Shown here one piece after another: positions 9,156 to 18,615 of a stretch of DNA of 64,000 nt. A program made the translations under genes and the position numbers. The DNA is from Candidatus Obscuribacterales bacterium. GTDB taxonomy: Bacteria; Cyanobacteriota; Vampirovibrionia; Obscuribacterales; Obscuribacteraceae. Positions within the stretch are counted from its first letter, which is position 1; the number at the start of each line of letters is the position of its first letter. The notes beneath the pieces are model-generated. The model was not told the origin of the DNA. It did no database searches and saw only the letters and a program-made list of their open reading frames with translations. The stretch covers positions 558,001-622,000 of the forward strand of contig JAHBVO010000006.1 of NCBI GenBank assembly GCA_019637435.1, in the 5' to 3' direction.

Positions 9156-11648
9156 CTACTTTGCCATCATCTGAAGCAGAGACTTTTCGAGAGCTTCCAC
9201 CGCCTCTTTCTGGCGATAGACGCGATGGACGTTTTCCTTGATTTGCTTTCGCAAGTCTTCGCGGTAGTCCTTATCCTCTGCCAGCTTAACCGCCACGTCT
9301 ACATATCCATCCATTGAGTCGACAATCGTGCTTGTCACCCCGATTCCTTCAAGAACACGGGCGGTTTGCATCGAACGCATGAACTTACCAGGTAAGGTGA
9401 CCGGAACAACTCCAGTCTCCAATGCCTCCAGTGTCGTCATCAAGCCGGAATTGAGAGGAGTATCGAGGAATACATGCCCTGCCTCGCAAAGTCCGAAGTA
9501 CTGGTCGTGAGATAGCTCAGGCAAGAACACAACATATTCTTGAGCGTTCAAACCGTGTTTTTCAAACGCTAGCGCCAGGCGGTTCATCAGCAAAGGCGCC
9601 AGGCGCGAATTTTTCCGACCGAATATGAATTGAGCGTTGGGCACCCGTTTAGCAATTCTCGGTAAAAGTTCATCATACTGCGGCAAATACTTATGCAAAT
9701 GTTGGAGACAGAGAAACAGAGTCGAATTCGGCTTGACGCCTAGCTTTTGGAGGTCCACTTCACGAGGTTTTACACCGCTAGGTTCGTAAAACGACCCCAA
9801 ACCGGGGAGACGAGTTATGCTCTCAGAGTAGTGTTCATGAGCATCTTCCGGTTCCATAAGTTCACTAACGAAGTAGTGATCTATTGTCGGCAAGCCCATT
9901 GTTATTGGGTGTCCGTAGCTTGCACACTGGACTGGAGCCAATTTCAGAGAGGCAAGACGGTAAGTGTGCGACTCCAAACCAAGACCCGGATAGATGAGAA
10001 GATCCTGACCGTCAGCAAGAATTCGATCTCGCATCGCTTCGAACTCCGGGAGTTCGACATAGTGCTCGAATAGCTCTCGCGCTTCCTCGGAAGATTTATC
10101 GCGATAAGTATTAGTCGAATATGCGGTTACTTCAAAACGCGACTTGTCGAGATGTTTAGCCCAGCCGCGAATTATGCATTTATATACGGTATGGTCGTGG
10201 ATTTGGTGAGAAACAATGCCGACGCGCACTCTCCGAGAGGTAATCGGCTTCGCCCTGGCGAGATCCGAACAATCCGTCTTATGAGCATGACTGGCAGAGT
10301 CGCAACACACATTGTTAGCAGAACCGGAACACTCAGGATGCAGGTGAGCCATAACGTCGCAGGCCAAACTTCCGAGCGTTCTCTGAATGTCTTTAAAATT
10401 CCTGTCGTGAAGAATCAGATAGAAGGGCGTGAGAAAACGCATGGCGTCAGCCGTTTCCGCAGCGTATTTCTCAAGGTCGGAGCGAATATGATCGACCAGC
10501 GAATTGATCGAGCTTTCGTAGAGATCAAACGAATTCGAGATCTCTTCCTCCTCCTCGTAGAAACTCTTCAGCTGGGTCATAGCCAGACCCCAGCGGGGAG
10601 TAATTGCAGCAGGCCTCAACTCCTGCGCTCGAGCAAAAGCCTCATGAGCTTCCGCATCGCACTGGATATGTGTAAGCGCAACAGCCAGGTCAAGCCATCC
10701 TTCATAGAGATCAGGAGCAAGCGTGACTACTTTATCGAGAACTTCGACGGATTCTTCAAAACGACCAATCAGATTCAAAGCCTGACCATAGTTACGCAAA
10801 ACATTGATGTCATCAGGGTTTTGACGAACAAGTTTCGCCAGGGTCTCGACAGCCTGGTCGTGCTCGCCGGATTGCGTTTGGAGCACTGCAAGATTGTTTC
10901 GTGCTTCACCGAAATTTGGTTTGAGCCTTACCGCTTTCTCGAGATGTTTCTTTGCCTCGAGAAGCTCGCCTGCACTGGTCAATGCGACGCCAAGATTATT
11001 CTGCAACTCGGCAGAGGACGGTTCGATTGCCTCCGCCATCTTATAGTGCTCAACTGCCTCGTTGAACTTTCCCTGATCAGAATAGCAAGTTCCAATCTCG
11101 CACCGGGCCTGAAAGTGCTTGGGCTCGAGTTTCAGCGCCCTTTCCAGGGAGTCGACAGCCTCGTCATACCGCTTCAAACCGCGAAGAGAAAGCCCGAGGT
11201 TGTAGTGAACATCAGCATAATCAGGCTGAATCGTCGCAGCCTTTCGATAGTGCTTAACGGCCGTTTCTAAATCACCGCTTGCTGCAAATGCCGCAGCCAG
11301 ATTGAAGAATGCGGGAAAACATTTAGGGTCGACTTCGATTGCCTTTGCGTAATAGAACTGAGCGGCTTTCATATCGCCGGCTACCTTAAGCAGCGTGCCA
11401 AGGTTGTTCAACAAGGCGACGCTGTCCGGCATAATATCGACGGCTTGCTTACTGCAATTGATCGCGGCAGCCAGACTTCCTTCCTGATAATGAATCATGG
11501 ACATCAGGTGCAGCGCATCGACATTGCCGGGATCGCTGGAGAGAACTTGCTTCACGACGCCTTTGGCGTAGTCGATTTTGCCTGCAGCGATTTGCTGCGC
11601 CGCAACCTGCAATGATTGGTTGGCGTTTAGATATCGTGGTGTCGTCAT
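9156..11648 (-). CDS. TPR protein with SPINDLY/O-GlcNAc-transferase-type glycosyltransferase domain
   Basis: About 830 residues. Residues ~10-400 are roughly eleven tetratricopeptide repeats of 34 residues (for example A...NNLG..L...G....A..) forming a superhelical protein-binding scaffold. The C-terminal ~370 residues are a GT41-family domain (VRVGIVSHQIHDHTVYK, CASYGHPITMGLPTIDHYF, FLDTPLNSGLMTTLEALETGVPV-like segment) as in SPY/OGT, which transfer GlcNAc or fucose to proteins. A Glu/Gln-containing linker lies between. The start MTTPRYLN (11648) is chosen because the 28 residues upstream do not resemble a TPR. The glycan donor and targets are unknown; a surface-protein or pilin target would fit bacterial relatives. 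Confidence 0.9.
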   Translation of the reverse strand: MTTPRYLNANQSLQVAAQQIAAGKIDYAKGVVKQVLSSDPGNVDALHLMSMIHYQEGSLAAAINCSKQAVDIMPDSVALLNNLGTLLKVAGDMKAAQFYYAKAIEVDPKCFPAFFNLAAAFAASGDLETAVKHYRKAATIQPDYADVHYNLGLSLRGLKRYDEAVDSLERALKLEPKHFQARCEIGTCYSDQGKFNEAVEHYKMAEAIEPSSAELQNNLGVALTSAGELLEAKKHLEKAVRLKPNFGEARNNLAVLQTQSGEHDQAVETLAKLVRQNPDDINVLRNYGQALNLIGRFEESVEVLDKVVTLAPDLYEGWLDLAVALTHIQCDAEAHEAFARAQELRPAAITPRWGLAMTQLKSFYEEEEEISNSFDLYESSINSLVDHIRSDLEKYAAETADAMRFLTPFYLILHDRNFKDIQRTLGSLACDVMAHLHPECSGSANNVCCDSASHAHKTDCSDLARAKPITSRRVRVGIVSHQIHDHTVYKCIIRGWAKHLDKSRFEVTAYSTNTYRDKSSEEARELFEHYVELPEFEAMRDRILADGQDLLIYPGLGLESHTYRLASLKLAPVQCASYGHPITMGLPTIDHYFVSELMEPEDAHEHYSESITRLPGLGSFYEPSGVKPREVDLQKLGVKPNSTLFLCLQHLHKYLPQYDELLPRIAKRVPNAQFIFGRKNSRLAPLLMNRLALAFEKHGLNAQEYVVFLPELSHDQYFGLCEAGHVFLDTPLNSGLMTTLEALETGVVPVTLPGKFMRSMQTARVLEGIGVTSTIVDSMDGYVDVAVKLAEDKDYREDLRKQIKENVHRVYRQKEAVEALEKSLLQMMAK

Positions 11649-11801
11649 AATAGCTACCAGACTCGAATTCCTTCGTATGCTAGCGCTTATCTTCCACCAT
11701 CCCATTAAGTGATTATCAGACTTGCAGCGCAAGTTATGACACTGCCACCATATACGATGGCAGATAGGGAGGAGGCAGATCGGGAGGAACCGTAAACAGA
11801 G

Positions 11802-11827
11802 AAAAGGGCACAGCTAATGCCGTGCCC
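11802..11827 (-). terminator. Rho-independent terminator of the zinc-ribbon gene
   Basis: On the minus strand GGGCACGGC, loop ATTA, GCTGTGCCC (one G-U pair) is followed by TTTTC. It lies 110 bp downstream of the stop of the 11937-12299 gene. Confidence 0.65.
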
Positions 11828-11936
11828 CTCCGTTTATCTTGTATGTAAGCGTTCCGGCGCCAATATAATGAGTCGAGCTAACGATCTAAGTGGCGGTTGC
11901 GAGGAGCCGGACGCTCATGAAAACCAGCTTTGCCGG

Positions 11937-12299
11937 TCAGGTTCCTACTTGAGGAATGTGCTTGCTCCAGTCAGCTCCGAGATTATCGAAAAACTGATGG
12001 GCGCAGAGGACATCATCGTAGGTGATTTTTGGTTTATCTGACAAACGAGCTTTGTCTCGCTTGGTCCATTCACCAAAATTTTTCGGTTTACAACGCTCTC
12101 GTCTAGGACTGGTCCCGACAATCGCCACCCCCAGGGGGTTCCCGCAGGAATTGCAGGTTACTCGTACAACCAAGACGCCCGGCTCTTGTCTTAACAGCTC
12201 TATACCATCCTCACGGAATGGTCGAGAGCAAAATCTACACGATTTTTGCTGAAAGTACTCTTGTATAGCCTGGAATCCACCACCATGGTCAGTTCCCAT
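11937..12299 (-). CDS. Small zinc-ribbon hypothetical protein
   Basis: 120 residues with two CxxC pairs, CRFC near residue 21 and CNSC near residue 49, spaced as in a structural zinc ribbon. A basic stretch (RRERCKPKNFGEW) and a C-terminal helix follow. There is no membrane segment. It is not a recognisable domain otherwise; nucleic-acid or protein binding is possible. It stands alone between the TPR glycosyltransferase (same strand) and enolase (divergent), with its own terminator hairpin downstream. Confidence 0.68.
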   Translation of the reverse strand: MGTDHGGGFQAIQEYFQQKSCRFCSRPFREDGIELLRQEPGVLVVRVTCNSCGNPLGVAIVGTSPRRERCKPKNFGEWTKRDKARLSDKPKITYDDVLCAHQFFDNLGADWSKHIPQVGT

Positions 12300-12556
12300 G
12301 TATCCGCCACTTCTAGGTTCGCTTTGCGAACTGTAAGATCACACAACCCAATTTTTTGTTATTGTAATTAGCTCGACACGAAAGTCGGACCACAATCATT
12401 TTCGTACCAATTTATTCGGTGCCGGAAATGACAAAGTGATCCGGTGCTTTAGGATTATACTTCAAGCGCAAAAAAATGCATCAGCAACATTTGCGTTTTT
12501 CGAAAAATTCTCCTGATAAAAATGGACAGTGATACCACCCATGGAGCTAACTACCA

Positions 12557-13882
12557 ATGACGCATATTGAAGAAATATCGGCAATGGAAATACTGGATTC
12601 ACGCGGCAATCCGACGGTTGAAGTGACCGTTGTTTTGTCCAATGGTGCTGCAGGAAGAGCTGCAGTTCCATCTGGAGCATCGACCGGTAGTTTCGAAGCC
12701 GTTGAGTTGCGCGATAAAGATCCGAACCGCTATGGTGGCAAGGGTGTACTCACCGCAATCGCCCATATACACGGGGATATCAGCAAGGCATTAGTCGGCG
12801 CAAGCGCAATGGAACAAACGCTGATCGATCGAGAATTGATTCGACTCGATGGCACCGATGACAAATCAAAACTTGGTGCTAATGCCATTCTCGGAGTCAG
12901 TCTCGCAGTAGCCAAAGCAGCTGCCAACTCCCTTGGCATGCCATTATTCAGATATGTAGGCGGAGTATCCGCGAGCGTACTTCCGGTTCCTCTCATGAAT
13001 ATCTTGAACGGTGGAAAACACGCTCAGGACGGAGTAGATCTTCAAGAGTTTATGATTGCCCCTGTCGGCGCACGCTCATTCTCTCAGGCTCTCCAGTGGG
13101 GAGCTGAAATTTATCACGCACTAAAGGCGGTGCTCCACAAAAAAGGACTAGCCACCGGGGTTGGTGACGAAGGTGGCTTCGCCCCATCGTTGAAGACCAA
13201 TGAATCAGCGCTTGAATTGATCGTTGAAGCAATCGAAAAGGCTGGTCTCAAGCCCGGATCCGATATCTGCTTGGCATTAGATCCGGCCTCGACAGAATTT
13301 TTCGAGAAAGGCAAGTACACTCTCGCAACTGAAAATCGTTCGTTGAGCAGCAGCGAAATGGTCGCGTTTTATGAGAAGCTGGTAAACAATTATCCGATTG
13401 TCAGCATCGAAGACGGGCTCGCTGAAGAAGACTGGGATGGCTGGAAGGAACTTACCGATCGCATCGGCAATCGCGTCCAATTAGTTGGCGATGATCTATT
13501 CGTCACAAATACAACGCGTTTGAAACGTGGTATCGATAGTGGTACCGCAAACTCTATCCTTATCAAACCGAACCAGATCGGCACACTAACCGAAACCATC
13601 GAAGCTATAACAATGGCGACGACTGCAGGATACACAAGTATTCTTTCGCATAGATCAGGTGAGACAGAGGATGCCACCATCGCAGATCTTGCTGTAGCGA
13701 TGTCGACTGGTCAGATCAAAACTGGAGCTCCTTGCAGATCGGAGCGAACAGCCAAGTACAACCAGCTTCTCCGCATCGAAAGAGATCTTGGATTGACGGC
13801 TGTCTATAAGGGGCTCGAAGCGTTCGGAAAGATAGCGAATAACGTTTCAACAGCGAAACAACCGATATCGAGCAAAGCTTAA
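12557..13882 (+). CDS. eno: Enolase (phosphopyruvate hydratase)
   Basis: Glycolytic enzyme converting 2-phosphoglycerate to phosphoenolpyruvate in the cytoplasm. 441 residues, slightly longer than the usual ~430. Hallmarks: the DSRGNPTVEV N-terminus, the flexible loop SGASTGS, the catalytic-acid region GDEGGFAP, metal ligands in LALDPAS and SIEDGL, ILIKPNQIGT with the catalytic lysine, and the signature SHRSGETED. The ATG at 12557 follows GGAG (12543-12546). It is monocistronic and ends in a strong terminator. A second glycolytic enzyme, gpmI, is in the window at 47817. Confidence 0.98.
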   Translation: MTHIEEISAMEILDSRGNPTVEVTVVLSNGAAGRAAVPSGASTGSFEAVELRDKDPNRYGGKGVLTAIAHIHGDISKALVGASAMEQTLIDRELIRLDGTDDKSKLGANAILGVSLAVAKAAANSLGMPLFRYVGGVSASVLPVPLMNILNGGKHAQDGVDLQEFMIAPVGARSFSQALQWGAEIYHALKAVLHKKGLATGVGDEGGFAPSLKTNESALELIVEAIEKAGLKPGSDICLALDPASTEFFEKGKYTLATENRSLSSSEMVAFYEKLVNNYPIVSIEDGLAEEDWDGWKELTDRIGNRVQLVGDDLFVTNTTRLKRGIDSGTANSILIKPNQIGTLTETIEAITMATTAGYTSILSHRSGETEDATIADLAVAMSTGQIKTGAPCRSERTAKYNQLLRIERDLGLTAVYKGLEAFGKIANNVSTAKQPISSKA

Positions 13883-13907
13883 ATCAACTCGATTGAGTAG
13901 CTACCAA

Positions 13908-13945
13908 ATGTCCGATGATCATCTCGATCATCGGACATCCTTTTT
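13908..13945 (+). terminator. Rho-independent terminator of enolase
   Basis: Perfect 13-bp stem (13908-13920 with 13926-13938), 5-nt loop ATCTC, then CCTTTTT. It lies 25 bp after the eno stop. Confidence 0.92.
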
Positions 13946-13977
13946 ACTCCTGCGTCTTCTCCATCGAGAAGAACTGA

Positions 13978-14751
13978 CTATTCTTTGCGTTCGCCCTGCG
14001 CGATTGTGTTGACCGCTCCTACGCGCGTAAGAACGGAAACCGTGCGATAACGACCTACGTAGCGGCCGTCCATATATTGGTCGACATAGCTTTTGCAATC
14101 CAAACGATCGGTTCCGGTCTGCATGAAGTGGTCCCGTGATCTGGAAGCCCAGGAGCCATTCATTCCTTCGCCAAAATAATAGCTCGTGCGATCGGTCTGC
14201 GCTTCTCGGCTGCTCCAGCTCATTGCTGACGCCTGTGTTTCTGTCCAGCCCGGTTGAGCCCAGCGAGCAACAACTCTTCCGCCCGGAACCTCAACGAAAC
14301 TCACTTCGCTTACCAATTCGGTTCCAACGGCTACAGTGTCGACCGCAGAGTCGACAACACGGGTTACACATTGCCAGCGCCCGGAATAATTCTCGGGGAA
14401 CGAGTTCGGAGGTGGAACCACCTGACCGGCGTTCGGGCTGCGCCCGTAGGCCACGGTGGGAGCTTTTCCAAGGCTGGGTTGCCCATTACCAAAACTTTGA
14501 GTCTGAGTGGGCGCTACCTTTATAGAGGGTTTGGCGACTTCATCAGCGATCGGTGCACCACCGGTGGTTAATATCTGAGGGGTGTCCGCCGCATCCGGTA
14601 CAGCACCTCTGGTGGTATCACCAGAGCCATTATCCATATCGATTGCTTCGATATGTCCATTCAGCAATGCCGCATTTGCAGGGCTGTTTGACACGACTCC
14701 TATTGTCGATGCCGCCACCATAATGAACAAACCTGACATAAGGTTCTTCAT
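13978..14751 (-). CDS. Secreted hypothetical protein
   Basis: 257 residues from the preferred ATG at 14751, which begins a classic signal peptide (KN, hydrophobic LMSGLFIMVAAST, then SPANA before the mature part). A longer frame to 14802 would bury this signal behind 17 polar residues. The mature protein has a Pro/Thr-rich linker, then a beta-rich domain containing YSGRWQCVTRVVDS and a Trp/Arg-rich region ending in a DRLDCKSYVDQYMDGRYVG segment. Two cysteines could form a disulfide. I do not recognise the domain. It is convergent with eno and divergent from ahcY. Confidence 0.72.
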   Translation of the reverse strand: MKNLMSGLFIMVAASTIGVVSNSPANAALLNGHIEAIDMDNGSGDTTRGAVPDAADTPQILTTGGAPIADEVAKPSIKVAPTQTQSFGNGQPSLGKAPTVAYGRSPNAGQVVPPPNSFPENYSGRWQCVTRVVDSAVDTVAVGTELVSEVSFVEVPGGRVVARWAQPGWTETQASAMSWSSREAQTDRTSYYFGEGMNGSWASRSRDHFMQTGTDRLDCKSYVDQYMDGRYVGRYRTVSVLTRVGAVNTIAQGERKE

Positions 14752-15155
14752 CTTCAGTTCGGTACCAAATAGGGTGTCATCAAATCGCTTCATGGGTTTC
14801 AAAATATCACAAGATCATCCGGGTTGCCAAAATTATCATGCCCTTGAAAGCGCACACTTAGACCTATTCTGAATTTCATCCAGAAATCTTAAGCTTTCCA
14901 CTTGACAATAGCAAGTTAATCCTTGTGTTTGCAACAAGTCTTCTAAGAGCATCGGTTGTACGTTCTGAATAGCATTTATGAGTGGTAACATAGCAACCTA
15001 CGTGGTCCTTTCAGCCCTACAACTGGGCTTTGAGCGTTTTCGCCTCAGAAGAGACGATTGCAATCGACATCATAAAACCCCGACAGATGGCTGTTTCGAC
15101 CTCAGTGGTATTCTTCCCACGACAAAAGTACAAAACGTTATAGAGGTAGCTACTC
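14752..15155. other. 404-bp divergent intergenic region
   Basis: Non-coding between the secreted protein (minus) and ahcY (plus). I looked for a SAH riboswitch before ahcY and did not find the conserved core. A TTGACA is present at 14902-14907 but no -10 box is well placed for it. A 61-codon frame at 14978-15163 overlaps the ahcY start and has no support. Confidence 0.5.
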
Positions 15156-16430
15156 GTGAGTAATAAAACCGTGCCTGAATGCGACATCAAAGACCCATCA
15201 TTGGCGGCGGAAGGCAAAGTCCGCATCGAATGGGCAGACCGGGATATGCCGGTCTTGAAACTGATTCGGGACAGATTTGAAAAAGAGAAACCTCTGAAAG
15301 GTTTGCGCCTGTCAGTCTGTGCGCACATTACAACTGAAACCGCCAACCTGGCTCGCACATTACAGGCTGGTGGCGCCGACGCGCTCTTGATCGCTTCCAA
15401 CCCCCTGTCCACTCAAGACTCGACCGCCGCGGCTCTCGTGAAAGAGTACGGAATGCGCGTGTTCGCAAAGAAAGGCGAGGACATTCCGACATATCACAAG
15501 CACATTGAAATCGCTCTCGACCACAAACCGCAATTGATAATCGACGACGGTTCGGACCTGGTAGTAACTCTCGTCCAAAATCGTAAAAACCAGATCGCTG
15601 ACGTCATCGGCAGCACGGAAGAAACCACCACTGGTATCACCCGTTTGATCGCGATGCACAAAGACGGCTCGCTTCCATTCCCGGCGATGGCAGTGAACGA
15701 TGCTCAGACGAAGCATATGTTCGACAACAGATATGGTACCGGTCAGTCGACACTCGATGGTATCATCCGCGCTACCAACCGTTTGTTGGCAGGTAGAACT
15801 GTAGTGGTTGTCGGCTACGGCTGGTGCGGCAAGGGTACGGCAATGAGAGCTCGCGGCATGGGCTCCAATGTCATCGTCTGCGAAGTCGATGCCATCAAGG
15901 CTGTCGAGGCTGTCATGGACGGATTCCGTGTTATGCCGATCAGCGAAGCGGCTGCTCTCGGCGATGTATTCATTACCGTGACCGGCAACAGACACGTGAT
16001 CGACAGAGAGCATTTCCAGAAGATGCGTGACGGAGCGATCGTTTGCAACTCCGGACACTTCGACCTGGAACTCAACCTGGAAGCCCTCGCAGCAGACGCG
16101 ACCTCGAGACGCGAAGTCAGACCGTTCATGGAAGAATTCGTGTTGAAAAACGGCAACCGCGTCTGCGTATTGGCAGAAGGTCGCCTGGTCAATCTCAGCT
16201 GCGCTGAAGGACACCCTGCAAGCGTTATGGATATGAGTTTCGCCAACCAGGCGTTGGCGCTCGAGTATCTCGTGAAAAACCAAGGTACATTGCAGCCCGG
16301 TCTTCACAGACTGCCGGCCTCAGTAGACCAGGAAATCGCAAAACTCAAACTCGATTCACTGGGCGTGCATATCGATAGCCTCACACCAGAGATGATTGAG
16401 TACATGGGTTCCTGGACCGTGGGCACCTAA
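15156..16430 (+). CDS. ahcY: S-adenosylhomocysteine hydrolase
   Basis: NAD-dependent enzyme that splits S-adenosylhomocysteine into adenosine and homocysteine, closing the methyl cycle. 424 residues, the length of the bacterial/archaeal form without the large insertion. Seen: AHITTETANL, DDGSDLV, GSTEETTTGITRL, the Rossmann loop VVVGYGWCGKGTA, CNSGHFDLE and the C-terminal SCAEGHPASVMDMSF. The start is GTG at 15156 preceded by AGAGG (15142-15146). It ends in a terminator at 16458. Confidence 0.97.
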   Translation: MSNKTVPECDIKDPSLAAEGKVRIEWADRDMPVLKLIRDRFEKEKPLKGLRLSVCAHITTETANLARTLQAGGADALLIASNPLSTQDSTAAALVKEYGMRVFAKKGEDIPTYHKHIEIALDHKPQLIIDDGSDLVVTLVQNRKNQIADVIGSTEETTTGITRLIAMHKDGSLPFPAMAVNDAQTKHMFDNRYGTGQSTLDGIIRATNRLLAGRTVVVVGYGWCGKGTAMRARGMGSNVIVCEVDAIKAVEAVMDGFRVMPISEAAALGDVFITVTGNRHVIDREHFQKMRDGAIVCNSGHFDLELNLEALAADATSRREVRPFMEEFVLKNGNRVCVLAEGRLVNLSCAEGHPASVMDMSFANQALALEYLVKNQGTLQPGLHRLPASVDQEIAKLKLDSLGVHIDSLTPEMIEYMGSWTVGT

Positions 16431-16457
16431 GCTCGGTTCACCAAATAGAAACTCTAG

Positions 16458-16488
16458 AACGCCGGACGCTATTGCGACCGGCGTTTTT
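16458..16488 (+). terminator. Rho-independent terminator of ahcY
   Basis: Stem AACGCCGG/CCGGCGTT (16458-16465 with 16478-16485), 12-nt loop, followed by a T run. Confidence 0.85.
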
Positions 16489-16613
16489 AATTCGGCGAAG
16501 GTGTTCGGTCCGAAGTCGCAGAGCATGAACTAGCACCTTCACGACTCCTTTACTTTACAAATCACTGCTTAACCAACTGAGGTCAAACTAGGTCGTGTTC
16601 CCTCTGCAAAAAC

Positions 16614-16931
16614 ATGCTTGCAAACGGCAATGCGACCATGAGTCAATCGCACAAAAGAAAACTGTCAAAATCAACCGCACTTCACTCCGTAGCACCTGAG
16701 GTTCAACAAACGCTGGTCATCGGGCTGGCTATATGCTTGCTAAGCCTCGTGTCGCTATTCATTTATAACGGTGTAGAAGAATTGCGCCACAGTAAGAACA
16801 ATCATGAGCTGATCAGACGTCAGGCGATCATGCGAAGGCACAACCTTTTGCGCCAGTATGATCGAGATCACGATAAACATATCGATCAGGACGAAGCGAA
16901 TTTCGGAGCGCTTAACTCGTATCAGTTTTAA
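16614..16931 (+). CDS. Small single-pass membrane protein with an EF-hand loop
   Basis: 105 residues. A basic N-terminus, one hydrophobic helix (about residues 33-50, VIGLAICLLSLVSLFIY), a charged helical linker, and a C-terminal 12-residue loop DRDHDKHIDQDE. This loop has acidic residues at EF-hand positions 1, 3, 5, 9 and 12 and Ile at position 8, as in calcium-binding loops, though Lys replaces the usual Gly at position 6. The ribosome site is weak; ATG 16638 is an alternative start. Calcium sensing outside the membrane is a possibility, not a demonstrated role. It shares a bidirectional terminator with the convergent regulator at 17035. Confidence 0.6.
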   Translation: MLANGNATMSQSHKRKLSKSTALHSVAPEVQQTLVIGLAICLLSLVSLFIYNGVEELRHSKNNHELIRRQAIMRRHNLLRQYDRDHDKHIDQDEANFGALNSYQF

Positions 16932-16978
16932 GCACTTGCTCGCCAGCGTTTCGATCCAACTGAGAATCCAGAACGAAA

Positions 16979-17004
16979 AGACGCGCCTCATTCGAAACGC
17001 GTCT
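16979..17004. terminator. Bidirectional terminator
   Basis: Stem AGACGCG/CGCGTCT (16979-16985 with 16998-17004), 12-nt loop, with CTTCTTT on the plus side and TTTTC on the minus side. It lies between two convergent genes. Confidence 0.75.
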
Positions 17005-17034
17005 CTTCTTTATATTGATAGTGGATCGGAATTC

Positions 17035-17793
17035 TTAGTTGATCTTTTGGAACATGTATCCGATTCCGCGTGCAGTCAGTATGAGATCCGGGTTCGATGA
17101 ATCTTCTTCGAGCTTCGATCGCAATCTACTGATGTGAACATCAACGACGCGTGTGTCGATTCGATGGTCTGGAGGATATGCCCAAACTTGCTGAAGAATC
17201 TCGCCACGAGAGAACGGTCTTCCGGAGTTGGTTACGAGAAGTTCAAGCAGACTGAATTCCATACCGGTCAATCTGATCCGCTCATTTTTTCTCGTGACCT
17301 GTCTCTTATTAAGATCGATCTTCAGGTTGCCGATAGTAATGACGTTTGTACTCTTACTTTGACCGGCCTCTTGCTGGCGCTCTACAGTCCTACGGAGAAC
17401 CGCTTTAATACGGGCTTCCAGCTCGCTCGGGCTGAATGGTTTGACGACGTAATCGTCAGCACCAATTTCTAATCCTTGTATTCGGTTTGATACATCGGCT
17501 ACAGCCGTCAACATAATGATCGGCGTATCGGAAGTTTTGCGGATTTCGCGGCAAACTTCATAGCCGTCCATCTTGGGCAACATAACGTCGAGAATCACAA
17601 GGTCCGGTTGAAAACTGTTGAACTGATCAAGAGCTTCTTGACCGTCCGCAGCCGTCGCCACATTGTAGCCGGCCAATTTCAAACGAGTTTCGAGAATACG
17701 CCGAATTGACGCTTCGTCGTCGACCACAAGAATCTTCTCTTGATCGTTATTAGTTTCAGTCACTACCCTACTCTCTTCAATGCTTCCAGACAT
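17035..17793 (-). CDS. OmpR/PhoB-family response regulator
   Basis: 252 residues. The receiver domain (about 20-140) has the acidic pair VVDDEAS, phospho-acceptor Asp in LVILDVMLPKMDG, Thr in MLTAVAD and Lys in VVKPFSP; all are intact. The winged-helix DNA-binding domain (about 155-250) ends RGIGYMFQ. The start at 17793 is chosen because AAAGGA precedes it at good distance; an upstream frame to 17850 lacks this. No histidine kinase is adjacent, so it is an orphan regulator in this window. Confidence 0.93.
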   Translation of the reverse strand: MSGSIEESRVVTETNNDQEKILVVDDEASIRRILETRLKLAGYNVATAADGQEALDQFNSFQPDLVILDVMLPKMDGYEVCREIRKTSDTPIIMLTAVADVSNRIQGLEIGADDYVVKPFSPSELEARIKAVLRRTVERQQEAGQSKSTNVITIGNLKIDLNKRQVTRKNERIRLTGMEFSLLELLVTNSGRPFSRGEILQQVWAYPPDHRIDTRVVDVHISRLRSKLEEDSSNPDLILTARGIGYMFQKIN

Positions 17794-18615
17794 TTCTTGT
17801 CCTTTGATTATCCTGACTGTGCCAGAGCGAGTTACGTCCGAAATCCGCATGACACCTTAGCAACCGCAAGGCAGCGGAGGCGGACCTGCCGACCTTGAGT
17901 ATATAACATCAAACGATCGTTCTCATAAGATGATCGAAAAACAGATTCTTATCCGCATCTGAAATTCGCTAGGCCCTATAAATGCTCGTCTATTTTGCCA
18001 AAATTAACAGCAATTTATCTCCATCAGTGACACCTTCAGGCGGGCGCGACGTCCGCGCACAACATTCTTAGAGCGCGCTAACGAAACGTCGGATTGTAGA
18101 GCTCACGTCACTTTCGGCGACATTGCATCTACTGCTCATCGTTCAAGCTTGATTATCACCACTAAATGACAACTATCCTAAAACGCCAAAACGTCTGATA
18201 TGCACAGTAGCCCTTTTGGCGCACCAACATATTCAAAGTACGCATAAAACCGCATCAGAAGCGCTATGGATCTGTTTCTCCAGACCCGGGCAGCACTACC
18301 CCCGATACCACCCGTGGTTACAACTTGACAAGTCGATAAACGCCCAAAACAGCACCAAATACGGTTGTCATTTGCCAATACGCAACAACGCGCAACATTC
18401 ATCAGCACTCGATTTAACCCGTCCCAGCCGGGTTTTAGAGCCATCGGTAAAATCTGCGAAAACTCTGTGACTCGTCTTAAAAAAGGTGAGTGCATGCCGT
18501 AGCCAGTCATGTTACTATGCTGACCTGGTCGGACCAGTACCGATTAACTTACTAGTTTGCATTTTTAGACTCGAGTCGTTGAGATAGTTGTCGGGAGACA
18601 TAGAGGGAGAGTGGA
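17794..18615. other. Long intergenic region before the secretins
   Basis: About 820 bp between the regulator (reading away) and the first secretin. No convincing gene is present; the 110-codon minus frame at 18178-18510 has unusual composition (many Trp, Cys) and no ribosome site. A short hairpin AACCCG/CGGGTT (18416-18421 with 18429-18434) followed by TTAG resembles a weak terminator, so an untranslated RNA ending there is conceivable. A TG-TACTAT extended -10-like element lies near 18512-18522. Confidence 0.4.

Noticed and set aside
10152..11270. 372-codon plus-strand frame opposite the TPR glycosyltransferase
   Set aside because: It lies antisense to clear TPRs, has no ribosome site and no family resemblance.
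14803..15155. SAH riboswitch before ahcY
   Set aside because: The conserved riboswitch core was not found by eye.
15360..16307. 315-codon minus-strand frame opposite ahcY
   Set aside because: Shadow of ahcY codon structure; His/Val-rich and without family features.
18178..18510. 110-codon minus-strand frame before the secretins
   Set aside because: No ribosome site and odd composition; treated as non-coding.
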